Shown here: positions 23,239 through 33,831 of the stretch, piece after piece
Layout of the letters: each line of letters starts with the position of its first letter
Position numbering within the stretch: position 1 is the stretch's first letter
Notes under the pieces: generated by a model
The model's database searches: none
What the model was told of the DNA's origin: nothing
The model's input: only the letters and a program-made list of their open reading frames with translations
Assembly: GCA_024138025.1 (NCBI GenBank)
Contig: JAMXBD010000687.1
Location: 620,001 to 684,000 of the forward strand
Direction of reading: 5' to 3'
Length of the DNA stretch: 64,000 nucleotides
DNA from: Combretum micranthum
Lineage: Eukaryota; Streptophyta; Magnoliopsida; Myrtales; Combretaceae
Translations under genes and position numbers: made by a program

Positions 23239-24718
23239 CTGTCTCCTTCTTCAAAGACCCTTGACCACAAGGGTGAGTTAGGAAACCTCAAACACAGCTC
23301 AGATAAGGGTTCCTAAGTCGCATCTATCGGATTACAACCCTTCCAGTGCAACTAAGCCATCGTTTCGGCATGGTTCTTCCTCTTCACCAACTTATGCTCC
23401 AGTATGGTATAAGGTACGAGCTCTCCTTCTACCTCAGAATAATTTAATGGTACATCCTTCCTCACGATTTCACCTTTATAGGGTTTGAGCTGGGACACAT
23501 GGAAGGTTGGGTGCACTGTCGAACCTGAAGGCAACTCCATCTGGTAAGCTACTTTATCCATCTTATCTATAACTTGGTAAGGTCCTTGATACTTAGGTGC
23601 TAGCTTCTGATTCCTGTGTTTCCTTAAGCTATGTTGTCTGTAGGGTTGGAGTTTCAAAAAAACCAATCTCCAATTTCAAACTTCCTCTCACTTCTTTTCT
23701 GATCTGTGCACTACTTCATCCTATTTTATGCACGTTTAAGATGAAATTTGAGTAATTTCATCTTATCTTCCTTGTCTTGCAACATAGAGTCCACAGTAGC
23801 ATTACGGCTGTCTCCAGCCACATAGGTCAAATGAATTGGAGGAGAGTAACCATATACTGCTTTGAAGGGGGTAGTTTGAATACTGGTGTGGTAGTTAGTA
23901 TTGTACCACCATTCAGCCAGAGGTAAATAGCTACTCCACTTCTTAGCTCTTCCCTAGTTACACACCGTAGATAAGTTCCTAAGCACTTATTTACCACCTC
24001 CGTTTGCCCATCCGTTTGCAAGTGATAAGTTGATGAAAGCTTCAATTCAATTCCCTGCAATTTGAAGAATTCCTTCCAGAAAGTGCTAACGAAAATGAGA
24101 TCTCGATCACACACTATGGATTCTAGCAATCCATGTAGCTTATAGATGTTATCTAGATAAGCTTGTGCCACCTGCAGTGCTGTATAGGGATGGCTTAGCT
24201 GACAAAATGTGCATATTTATTTAGGCGGTCAACAACCACCATTATCACTTCCTTACCATTAGATCTTGGCAACCCCTCAATGAAGTCCATGCTCACTTCC
24301 ATCCAACAGCCATTAGGAATTGGCAAGGGTTGTAACAACCCAGGTGAAGCTACATTCTCATATTTACATCTCTAACACACATCACATCCTTCTCCATTTT
24401 GGGCCAAAAATACACTGAGCCAAGCTTTTTATTTGTAGCAAAAGCTCCAAAATGCCCTCCCAGCACACCATCATGGTAGAGCTTCAACAGCCTCCTCCTT
24501 AACTCAAGATCCAGACCCACTACCACCCTACCTTTCCTTCTAAGAATGTCATCTATTAAGGTGAATTTAGTGCAGCCTTTATCTTGGATCAATGCTTCAG
24601 TGATCTGCTTATATTCTCCTGGTAATTCCCAACTGTTTTTTATAGCATCCATGATGTCGGGTGTAGCAGACAGTGTAGTGACAACATGTAGAGACTCCCA
24701 TTTATTAACTCGAGACAA
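23239..24718 (-). pseudogene. Gypsy integrase with chromodomain remnant
   Basis: Sense order from 24718: an H2C2 zinc-finger region ('LYHDGVLGGHFGAFATNKKLG', 'YFWPKMEKDV', with the Cys part damaged); core 'MDFIEGLPRSNGKEVIMVVVDRLNKYAHF' (24330-24235); 'GLLESIVCDRDLIF' and 'TDGQTEVVNKCL'. The three acidic catalytic residues (VDR, CDRD, QTE) are all present. The C-terminal module (23666-23352) reads 'KLAPKYQGPYQVIDKMDKVAYQMELP' and 'TFHVSQLKPY'. A chromodomain continues across stops and frame changes: 'LHWKGCNPIDAT', 'EPLSELCLRFPNS', 'FEEGDS' close to the polypurine tract. Stops and frame breaks near 24180, 23800 and 23350 prevent one continuous protein. Confidence 0.87.
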
Positions 24719-24819
24719 GGCATCAGCTGCCAGATTGGCTGTCCTCTCTTATAATTAATCACATAATCCATTCTTAACAATTTAATTAACCATTTTTTCT
24801 GGTTTGGAGTTGTTAACCA

Positions 24820-25928
24820 CTACTCCAACAAGTACTTTAAGCTTTGGTGATCAGTTTTGATCACAAATCTCCTGCCCATAAGGTAATGCTTCCATTTTTC
24901 GATAACAAACACTATTGCCCACAACTCTTTTTCATAAATAGACATCCCCAATTGTCTTGGCCCAAGAGTCTTATTCAAATAAGTAATAGGGTGTCCTTGC
25001 ATTAGGACGGCACCAACACCTTCTCCACAAGCGTCAGCCTCTAATTCAAAAGTTTTAGAATAGTCTGGTAGTCTAAGCACGGGTGAGCTAACCAAGACTT
25101 CCTTTAACCTTTGAAATGCAGCTTGAGCCTCTTGATTCCACCCAAACTATCCCTTCTTAAGAAGCTGAGTTAGAGGTTTCGATATCACTCCAAAATTATG
25201 TATAAACTTCCGATAGTACCCTACTAATCCAAGGAACCCTCTTAATTGCTTCAATGTCTTAAGAACTGGCCAACTGTGAATGGCATCAATTTTCTGAGGA
25301 TCAGTGGATACCCCATCTTTGGTAATCACATGTCCTAAGTACTCAACTTTCTTGACAGCAAAAACACACTTACTCTTCTTAAGATAGAGCTTCTCCCTCC
25401 TTAAAACCTCAAACACCGCTCTTAGATGCATTAAATGATCTTCAACGTTAAAGTTGTAAATGAGAATGTCGTCAAAGAAAACCAACACAAATCTTCTTAA
25501 ATAGAGTCTAAAAATGTTCATCAACCCTTGGAATGTAGAGGGGGCATTAGTCAAGCCAAATGGCATGACTAAAAATTCATAGTGGCCATCATGTGTTCGG
25601 AAGGCTGTCTTGTATGTGTCTTCAGGGTTCATCAGTATTTGGTGATAACCCGATCTTAAATCCAATTTGCTAAGTAACTAGCCCCACTGAGTTCATCAAA
25701 TAAATCATCTATAATGGGTATAGGAAACCTATCCTTTACAGTGTTCCTGATGCTGACTGGATCAGTACCCTCCATCAATATTATCTTGTGATCAAACTCT
25801 TGAGTTAGGGGTAATCCTTTAGGTTCCTGAAACAATTCATAATATTCCCCTATCAATTCAATAACATCAAGGTGTACAGCATACCCCTCATCACTGTCCT
25901 TATCATCTAAGGCCTTAATTACCCACAT
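24820..25928 (-). pseudogene. Gypsy reverse transcriptase and RNase H with internal RT deletion
   Basis: From 25928: 'EYYELFQEPKGLP', 'FDHKIILMEGTDPVSIRN' then directly 'TVKDRFPIPIIDDLFDELSGA'. In intact relatives about 60 residues lie between these blocks (the LVKKKDGxWRFCVDYR region), so there is an in-frame RT deletion. Then 'DLRSGYHQI', '[21 protein letters not shown]', the FFDD active site in '[11 protein letters not shown]', 'KVEYLGHVI', '[15 protein letters not shown]'. RNase H follows from 25095: 'LEADACGEGVGAVLMQ', 'YEKELWAI', 'IKTDHQSLKYLLE'. The Asp of the first RNase H motif is kept though the context is changed (ADAC for TDAS). A stop separates the parts near 25662 and another near 25146. 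Confidence 0.87.
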
Positions 25929-26175
25929 TGCAATTCAATATTTTCATTATCATGAACAGTAGTAAGTTGAGACAATTTGTTACCTGGAATGGAGACTACC
26001 CTTTCCTATACTCCATGTAAGGTGCATTGTCTGCCTTCTACCTCAAATTCCATGGTTCTTAGCTGGAAATTCCAGCGAATCGTACCCAGTTCAGTCAACC
26101 CTAGTAGACTTGATATGATGTCAAATCCAGCCAATGTCAATGCATGGACTTCTATCACAAACTCCCTGTCTTGCA

Positions 26176-26580
26176 TCACCCATCTAAACTGTTCGACTTG
26201 GTCTTACACAACAGTGGTGTTCTGTTGGCCAAGATGACCTTAGAGGTGGTGATGTGAGTAGTATGACAATTAAAGCCTTTAGCTAAACCCTCATCAATGA
26301 AGTTCAGTGAACTTCCTGAGTCTACTAAGATACTCAATCGTCTTTTCTTAAAATACCCTATGATTCTCATGCTATTATTTCCATTAGCTTGTGGAGATAA
26401 GGAGCATAACGTAAGCTTAGCCATTTCCTCCTCAAGTCCTCCATCACGGAACTCACTATTTTCTTCTGTTTCCTCCGCATCAACAACCTCAATTATTATT
26501 GAATTAAGGCGTTTATTCTTACATCTGTGACCTAGCCCAAACGACTCATCACACCAAAAGAACTAGCATTTGCGCCTCTT
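26176..26580 (-). pseudogene. Gypsy zinc knuckle and aspartic protease
   Basis: The knuckle (about 26580-26522) reads KC*FFWCDESFGLGHRCK, normally CFWCDE..TPGHRC; a stop and one extra residue lie in it. The protease (26424-26176) contains VDSGSSLNFID, the canonical DSG active site of plant Ty3/gypsy elements, followed by 'KVILANRTPLLCK'. The frame closes at a stop near 26176, and a decayed linker leads to RT. Confidence 0.85.
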
Positions 26581-26768
26581 TTCTTCCATCTCTTCAAGAG
26601 TGAGTCTTCTAGTGGTTCTTCTTGGATCAGAATTAGAGTTAGGATTAAGGTTTTGGTTTTAGGTTTAGCCTATGGTGTTTTTAGATGGTGGTTTCTTGGT
26701 AGTGTTTGTGGCTGGAGTGTAAGGTATCAAAGGGGAAGGTGTATAGGATGGGGTATTTTTATGGGATT

Positions 26769-27561
26769 TCATGTTGTGTTTGGATGAGAGTAATGTGGCT
26801 TCTTGCAATTTGCAAGAGTATAGACTTGTTGAAGATTGTGTGGTTGGAACATTCTGATTGGATATTGATATTCGGGTTTCAAACCACTTAGGAAATAGCT
26901 GATGAGGTAGTTTTCAGATAGTTGCAACTGGGTGGTAATTCGATCGAAATCTGCCATGTACTCTTGAAGAGAGCCTGATTGTTGCAACTCCTTTAATTCG
27001 GACATGGGGTTTTCATAGGCTCGGTCATCGAATCTGGATAGCAATCCTACAGATAATACTTCCCAAGTAATTTTCTCCTCTCTACCCTTAGTTAGTGCAA
27101 AATTCTGATACCATTGCATCAATAGCTCATCGAAATGCATCATAGCAACTTTAACCTTTATGATTGCAGGTGTGGAATCTAGAGATAAGAAGCTCTCGGC
27201 TCTTGATATCCATGTCCTAACTTCCTCTCTTGTGAACAATGGGAACTCAATCTTGGAAGACCTGATAGGTAGCTGGTACGATGTATCTGCAGGTACTACA
27301 ACTCCTACTTCAGGTTCATTCGAAGATTGTGTTTTGGTTGAATTATTTCCTGACTCTGCTACTACCGTTCCTTTTTCTTTACTTTCCACCACCATATGTT
27401 TAAGTTCATCAATGGCTTCTTGTTGTCTCTTGAGGGTTTCAGTAAATACTGTAACCCAGCTTTGTTGTTTCTCTGCTTGTTCTTTAATAACATTACGTAC
27501 TGCATCTTCCAGGCATTTTTGTTCCTCCGTGGTCACTTCAACAAGAGGCTCTGATACCAAT
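26769..27561 (-). CDS. Gypsy gag (264 codons, no ATG at the expected start)
   Basis: Open frame on the minus strand beginning within the primer-binding site. The first codons read LQLVSEPLVEVTTEEQK, and the nearest upstream start would be a TTG at the LTR edge; the first ATG lies downstream (in KHMVVESKEKG). Content: an N-terminal charged helix (KEQAEKQQ, ETLKRQQEAIDELKHM), then the retrotrans_gag domain ('KIEFPLFTREEVRTWISRAESFLSLD', 'MMHFDELLMQWYQNF', 'GLLSRFDDRAYENPMSELKELQQSGSLQEYMADFDRI', 'YFLSGLKPEYQYPIRMFQPHNLQQVYTLA'). It stops before the zinc knuckle. It is the only largely intact ORF of this element. The long plus-strand ORF at 27160-27687 is its antisense shadow. Confidence 0.85.
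27547..27559 (-). promoter_or_regulatory. Primer-binding site (initiator tRNA-Met type)
   Basis: Minus-strand TGGTATCAGAGCC, two bases inside the 5' LTR edge at 27562. Complementary to the 3' end of plant initiator tRNA-Met; it would prime minus-strand cDNA synthesis. Confidence 0.9.
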
Positions 27562-27991
27562 TGCAGCAATGGAATTACACAAGCAAATCTGAACGCAAAA
27601 ATTGCTCACAACAATATTGATAATTTTTCGTTGTATTCCTTCATTAATATCTCATGTAATTTATATATGAATTACATAGTTTGTTAGAATAATTCTTGGA
27701 GTGTGTGAGCAACATGGACAGCTCATCAATTTGTTACAACTGTATTCTCTCTCCTAACATGATTCTGGAAATGGAAAATTACATTCTAATTAAGTGGTCG
27801 AGCTCAATATTGAAGTGACCAACTAATTACTCTAATTTTACTCGTTGGGCCAGCCTAGGCCCTTTTATTTTGAAACATCCAGCTTTGCTTCAGACAAAAC
27901 TTCCAACTCTATACCCAACTTCAATAAGGACTGGTAACTACTTTCATCAGAATCTCTAATTACAAACCCTAATCGCAAATCCTCTCCACCA
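27562..27991 (-). repeat. 5' LTR of the gypsy element
   Basis: Plus-strand text TGCAGCAATGGAATTACAC ... CCTCTCCACCA, followed by target duplication ATATG (27992-27996). Highly similar to 22810-23238. Confidence 0.92.
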
Positions 27992-28129
27992 ATATGCCAT
28001 TCAATTTAAAGATGGAAAAAGAGACCCACTAACTACTGAAGCGATAACATTTGTTGCAATTGCACCAAAAAATTTATACATTCTCTTCCTCTTCTCATTC
28101 CCACTTGAACTACTTAGATGGTTTTAGAC

Positions 28130-29900
28130 TAGAGGTGGGATTAGATGGTAGTACTAAAGGTAACCTTATATTAAAAATTACAATAGATTTATAAATACAT
28201 TATGAAATACTTGAAATAAATAAATCATATACAAAGTTAGGAAGGTAATTTTAGGAATATTAAGTAGGGGGCATAAAGGTCAATTACATAGGAATTTAAA
28301 AGATATGATGGTTTGCCAACGTATATATCTGTCATTAAATAACTGCCCTGACGAATTCCCTCTTCTCATTTGTATAAATCCTACAAAAACTGTCTCTTAA
28401 AGATTTCAAATCTTGGAGAGTTCTTGAAGATCATCACGAAGCATTGAGTTTAATAGAAGGTTTTATGAGAAAAGCATCAACAAAGCAAGATTTTGCAAAT
28501 TTGGGAGTGGAAGACTTTAGAAATCCAAAAGGTAATATAGTTTTCGTCTGTTTATATGTGTTCAAGAGTCTTGGATGCATTGGAATAGAGGTCGTTTGTG
28601 TTGGACTAATTTCAGGGTTGAGAACATGTTTATGAAGTTTATAATAAATACAAGGAGTGTGGATATGTTTTAGAGTGACACCATAAAATTTCACGAGTGG
28701 AGGATTTCTAGAGGTGACACGACCTCCCATATTAGGTCATGTTTCTCTTTATATTGTTGACAAAAATGAGATTTCAAAAGAACACAATCTTCCCTATCAG
28801 GTTGTGTTTCTTTCAATTTCTCTACAAATCATATTGTATTTCTTTAAAAGCTAATAAAATTATTTTAGTCTTTTGTTTTAGGATTGAAGTAGATTTTAAA
28901 ACTTTGAAAACAACAATAATAGTAGACCTTTAATGCTTGGAACATATTAAGTATCCAGGTACGTATATACCTTACTTGTCACTTATGCTCATTTAGGTTA
29001 GAAATTGAAATGGTCTAATAATTATTTAACTTAATAAGTATGCTTGTTACTCATGCTTGGTTGCTGGTAACAGGAGGTGTGTATCCATCTATTATCGCAG
29101 CATCTCGATGTTCCATGTGTGACGGTATCCTGAGTGGAATCGTGCATGGAAATGCTTTAGGTAAATCAAGGTGTTTCAGTTTCAAGAATATGGGGGAGTA
29201 TCCAATATTTAATTTTGGAGTCTTGAATGTTAGGGACTACCTAACATCGTATATATGTATATTATTATATTTATGTGTGGTAGGATATTAAGTTTTCCCT
29301 ATGTTGATTGCACGGTTTAAATCAAAGATAATTACATTTGTATTAGGTCTATATGTGAATGTGTGGATCTTGAATCAAATGTGTGTGTTTACGATATACC
29401 ATATCAGGCTTTAGCTCACTTTTCTTCTTCTTCAGGTATAGCTGAGACCCTTATAACTTTGGACTTGTCTAGATATGATGTTATTTTGGATTATGGGGAG
29501 AATGCTAGTTACGTGGACTGACCAACAGATTATTAGTGCTAGCTTGTTAAACCTTAGAGAGAAGAGACTCCTACTATGTTTATCTTTTAATTGCTTCTAT
29601 GTGTTAGGATAATATGATGGGGCATAGACTCGTTTGTTAGTTGGTAGTAGTATGTGTTTAGATGGACTCTATGAGTCATGTTGTGTTGATGCCATGTAGG
29701 ATTTGAAAATGACATGTGTAATTGTATGTAGAGTATTTATGGTTTGGTTGTGTCGTGGAGTAATTAATGTATTTGTATTTGTTGTATTAAATAGCTTTTT
29801 ATTATGGATACTAGCAGGTTTGAAGCCTTTGCGAATCCATATTCTATATGGGCACGTGGAGGGTTATAAATGTCCTTATGTCTAGGGCATTGTACATTCC
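28130..29900 (+). repeat. Eroded chromovirus-type LTR (boundaries approximate)
   Basis: Plus-orientation landmarks match the LTR at 216-2915: 'GGGGGCATAAAGGTCA' (about 28267-28282), TATA-like TGTATAAATCC (about 28371-28381), donor-like AAAAGGTAATATAG (about 28527), and the block 'GGCTTTAGCTCAC ... CAGGTATAGCTGAGAC' (about 29408-29447). No clear termini or target duplication seen. Small plus-strand ORFs inside (28444-28635, 28739-28933, 29040-29291, 29703-29885) have no recognisable protein content. Confidence 0.5.
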
Positions 29901-32900
29901 TTATAAATATATGTTGGTGTTTTAGGAGAATTGGAATAAGGATTTTAAAGTTTTGCTTGGTGGGAGATCATGACTGTGCACCAAGTTCTTGAGTTGAAAA
30001 TAAAAAAAGGGAATTTGATAGCAAATCTTATTAATTGTTAAAGATAAACTTGCTCATGTAATTGGGAAATTAAAATTTTATTAGGAATCGATCTAAAGTG
30101 GAACAATAAATAAAGAATTAATTGGTGGTTAATATAAATTTAGGAGAAAAGAGATTTGATGTATGAATATGATGATTGAATCAGTTAAAATTCAAACTTT
30201 AGAAAAATAATACATAGATTACCCCCAGGAATACCCATGGAGTGCGTTGGGAAGGAAACTAAGGTGATCCGCGAAAAGAGATGAATGGAGAAGACAGCCG
30301 AGGCGAGCTTGAAGATCGGCCGCCCAACCGCTCCCAGTCAACTACCTCAGATCGACCACCTATTGTTGGGTGCTCTTCTAACCACTTACCTTGGTCAGCA
30401 AAAATCAATAAAAAACAATTGTATCTCTCATTATTTTTTATCCCAATGCTAAATTTGAATAAAAAGATGAATTAAATCAAGTTTAAGGAAGGAAAATAGA
30501 ATTTAGGTGACACGGTCTTTCCCAAAGTAAGATTTTAATACTGGTTTAGATTATTCTTGTGGTAAAAATTTGGGATTTAGCTTACGTTAGATACTAAGTA
30601 CGTGTTTACTATTATATATTGGTTGTGGATGTGGGTTTAGTAAATTTCCTGACATTTGATTCACTAGATAATATGATTCTTTTATGTTTTTGATGTTATG
30701 AAAAATTATTTTGCGAGTTTGTGTTTTTGTAAAATGTCGGGAATCTCGAACTACTCATACTTTTTTTTTTTTTTTAAATTATAGATGTGCCCATTGCTGT
30801 CGGTGCCCATTTATGTTCTAAGGTGAAATGCTTGTTCGTATATTATGAGGTGAAACATCTATTTTAAGGCAAAATGCCCATTTTTTATGCTCAAGGGCCA
30901 AGTAGGTGATCCCGTTTTTGTAAAAAATTTGGTATGAGAATATGCCTACAAGAATCTTGTCATATCTAAAATGGAGGTTTATGGTCTTTTCTAATTGATT
31001 AATTTTAACAATTAATATTATATATTTAATAACAATTAATATTATATCTTTAATTAAATCTTGTCATGTTGCTTGAATTTGCATTGCATTGTCATGTGTT
31101 GTATGACCTATCATGTGCCAGCATTTATATATTGATTGTTTCCAGCTCACTCTAACTTTTTCAAGTATTGAAGTTGATATGGAGGATTGGTATGACTATT
31201 TTTAGGCTATGATCTGTACATAGGAGATATGGTTTGTGCTAGCAAAACAACAAATGAAGACATATTTGATTTGAAGGTGATAAATCAAAACTTTGTGGAA
31301 GTGTTATTGTTAGACTTAATTGGAGAAATATATTGACTTCACTATGCAAACTTTAATTGAGGATGTAATTTCTTTTTATTTTATTTTTTTTTTTGAGAAT
31401 TCACTCCATTCGAGAGCATTTTGTAGTTATACTGTGATTCTAGAACAGTCTATAGGTATTAACAGCTTGAGTAAGTGTATCTCAACACATGTACACAGCA
31501 AGGTTGTGGTGCTCCTGTCTTGAGGCATTACAGGTTCAATGAAAAAATCTACATGTTTCATATAGTAACCTATAAGTTCTACACGGTTTATAGTATAAGT
31601 GCATACAAGATCCAACAAAATAGGTTTCAAGTATAAAATTTAGTATCATGTATGTTATAGGCTATGGTAAGGATAAGGCCTCATATTTTACCTACTTCAA
31701 TTGCGTTCATCCTTAATTGATAGATATACAATATATGCATCATATTTATATTTATAAAAAACTAAAATAAAGGAAAAATTACATTGACTACCCTTGCAAA
31801 CTTTTGGAAAATACTATAATTTCCCTCTTGCTTTTATGTAGGCCCCACATAATATAATAAAATAATATATGATGTACTTGTTTTGAGTGCCTATTTATTT
31901 TCTATGGGTATCTATAAATTGATCATGAGTGTGCAACTAATAAGTCCACATGGCAATAAAATAAAATATTTACAAATTTTCATATCATTTTTAACTTAGA
32001 TGACAAATATGAAAATAGGAAAAGAAAAGACAACTTATTAAAATATATACATAAAAAAATAAATAAATCAATCATATTTAAGCTGAACCAACATATAAAT
32101 ATATATATGCATATTATATATCATTAATGACCAAAAAACAAAGATCCATAATGGAATCGAATCAATTCCTATTTTTATACATCAACCATCTATGTTCTTT
32201 TTTGTGTTATGTTAAAAAAAATTAAAATAAATAAAGGGAAAAAATGTGTAGTTATTTAAAGGCTAAATATGCATTCTTCCTTTTTGTGAATACTACAATG
32301 GCTAACTAGATATGTATTTATAAACATGTTAAATTAAGAAGCTTCCATAATGTATTGCAAGAAATTACATCTCTTGCATATTGGCTTGAAATATATAGCT
32401 ATAAGCACAAATGGCTTTTGTTAAATTAGACAACATAACAACATGTTTTGCTGCAATGTTTTTGGTTCATGAAGAGTTCATAAAATCAGTCATTGCCTAA
32501 ACAACATGACAAGGGAAACGGATTTTTTCTCTAAAAAATATTTTTAATTCTTTCTTTTTTAAAATACCGGATTTTTATTCCATGTATTATAGCTACAAGA
32601 AGTCATAATTTGAGATATTTACTTGTAAATTTCTTTACTAACACTATAAATTTAGTTCTTTGATAATAGAATTGGATGGATAAGGCTATGAACAAATAGA
32701 GAAAATGTATTATTTCTTTTTAAATAGGTCAGGATTTCTTTCTTTTAAGTAATTGAGATTTTACGGTGAAAATGAATGCCCTTCACTGTAATTCCCCTAA
32801 TATAATTATCCTCTGTTGATTATTATTATTATTCTCTCTTTTTGTTTAATTTTTCCATTTCAAAAATAAACACAACACAAAAAAGAACAAAGATGATTTA

Positions 32901-33560
32901 TGTCTAAAAATAAGAATTGATTCAATTTTACCACCGATCTCTATTTTTAGATTATGAATGATATATATTTATTGGTTTAACTTGTACATGTTAGATTTGT
33001 TTTTTATATATATATATATATATATTTTTTTAATAGGTTATCTTTTTTCCCCTATTTTCATACATGTTAATTAAGTTTAAAATGATATGGATATTAATGA
33101 ATATTTTATTTTATTGATGTACTTAATATTTACACATCATATAATATTTTATTAAGTTTTGTAAGGCGTAGATAAAAGTAAAGGGGAAATTGTGGCATTT
33201 TTAAAAGCAAGACATCTGTTTTTCTAAAAGTTTATCGTCATGGTCAATATAATTTTTCCTAAAATAAAATAATAATTTAGTCTCATATATAATGCCAGTC
33301 CCACATGGTCCCATTTCACATCTATCATCGTTTACTCTCAAAGTAATTATTAAAACCCTTGATTGTGGAATATTGTTAATCATGCTTTCTACTTAAATTG
33401 CCCTGGATCACTTGATAGTTTTTGCTTCAATGTACATGTTAATAAATAGTTATATATGAACAGTTAAACTAGCTTCAAGGCTCTCATGATCCTTGTGGTA
33501 TGATCACTATTCTCTTACTGAATGGAACATGGTTAATTATCTCGTTTTTGTAAAATAAAA
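29901..33560. other. Intergenic; GC-rich patch and AT microsatellite
   Basis: No supportable gene. A GC-richer patch (about 30230-30370) has an ORF from 30281 with no recognisable domain. The rest is AT-rich, with poly-T runs (30761-30775, 31385-31394) and a (TA)n run at about 33005-33025. Short ORFs on both strands look like chance. Confidence 0.6.
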
Positions 33561-33631
33561 TGTAATGTTAAAGAAAGGAGGGAAAAAAAAAAAGAAGGAA
33601 ACAATACAAGTATCGGAGAAATGCGTATTAT

Positions 33632-33637
33632 TTTATT
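33632..33637 (-). terminator. Candidate poly(A) signal of the DAR2-like gene
   Basis: Minus-strand AATAAA about 195 bases past the stop codon of the DAR2-like gene, a plausible distance for a plant 3' UTR. No transcript evidence is available. Confidence 0.45.
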
Positions 33638-33831
33638 GTAATTGGGATACAAAGTGGCATTTTTCTTTTTCTTTTTTTTTTTTTTTTGGTTTGGAACCCC
33701 ATAAAAATTCAAGGGGTGGTGGAGGGTATTACAACATAGCAATCATCCCATAACAATCCTTAGGATTGGATTTGTATAGTTTCCCATAGGTGTGATGTAA
33801 CTATTGACTTATGATTATGATAAATTTGACT

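Larger units (their letters stand above)
22810..27991 (-). mobile_element. Compact Ty3/gypsy chromovirus (Reina-like)
   Basis: A structurally complete 5.18-kb element on the minus strand, with LTRs of 429 and 430 bp, a tRNA-Met-type primer-binding site, a polypurine tract and a perfect 5-bp target duplication ATATG (22805-22809 and 27992-27996). Order gag, protease, RT, RNase H, integrase, chromodomain is the Ty3/gypsy order. Small size and short LTRs fit the Reina clade. By eye the LTRs differ at roughly 28 positions of about 430 (about 93-94% identity), so it is much younger than the copia element beside it. It is nevertheless defective: RT deletion, frameshifts and stops. Confidence 0.92.

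Noticed and set aside
27160..27687. 175-residue plus-strand ORF
   Set aside because: It lies antisense to the gypsy gag and 5' LTR; its serine-rich translation is a shadow of the gag frame.
22657..28130. Calling the reconstructed frame across the gypsy insertion a disrupted gene
   Set aside because: It is only about 45 codons long and unlike any family I can name; kept as a finding rather than a feature.
30281..30475. A small gene in the GC-rich patch
   Set aside because: Only composition supports it; no splice sites, domain or conserved text could be recognised.
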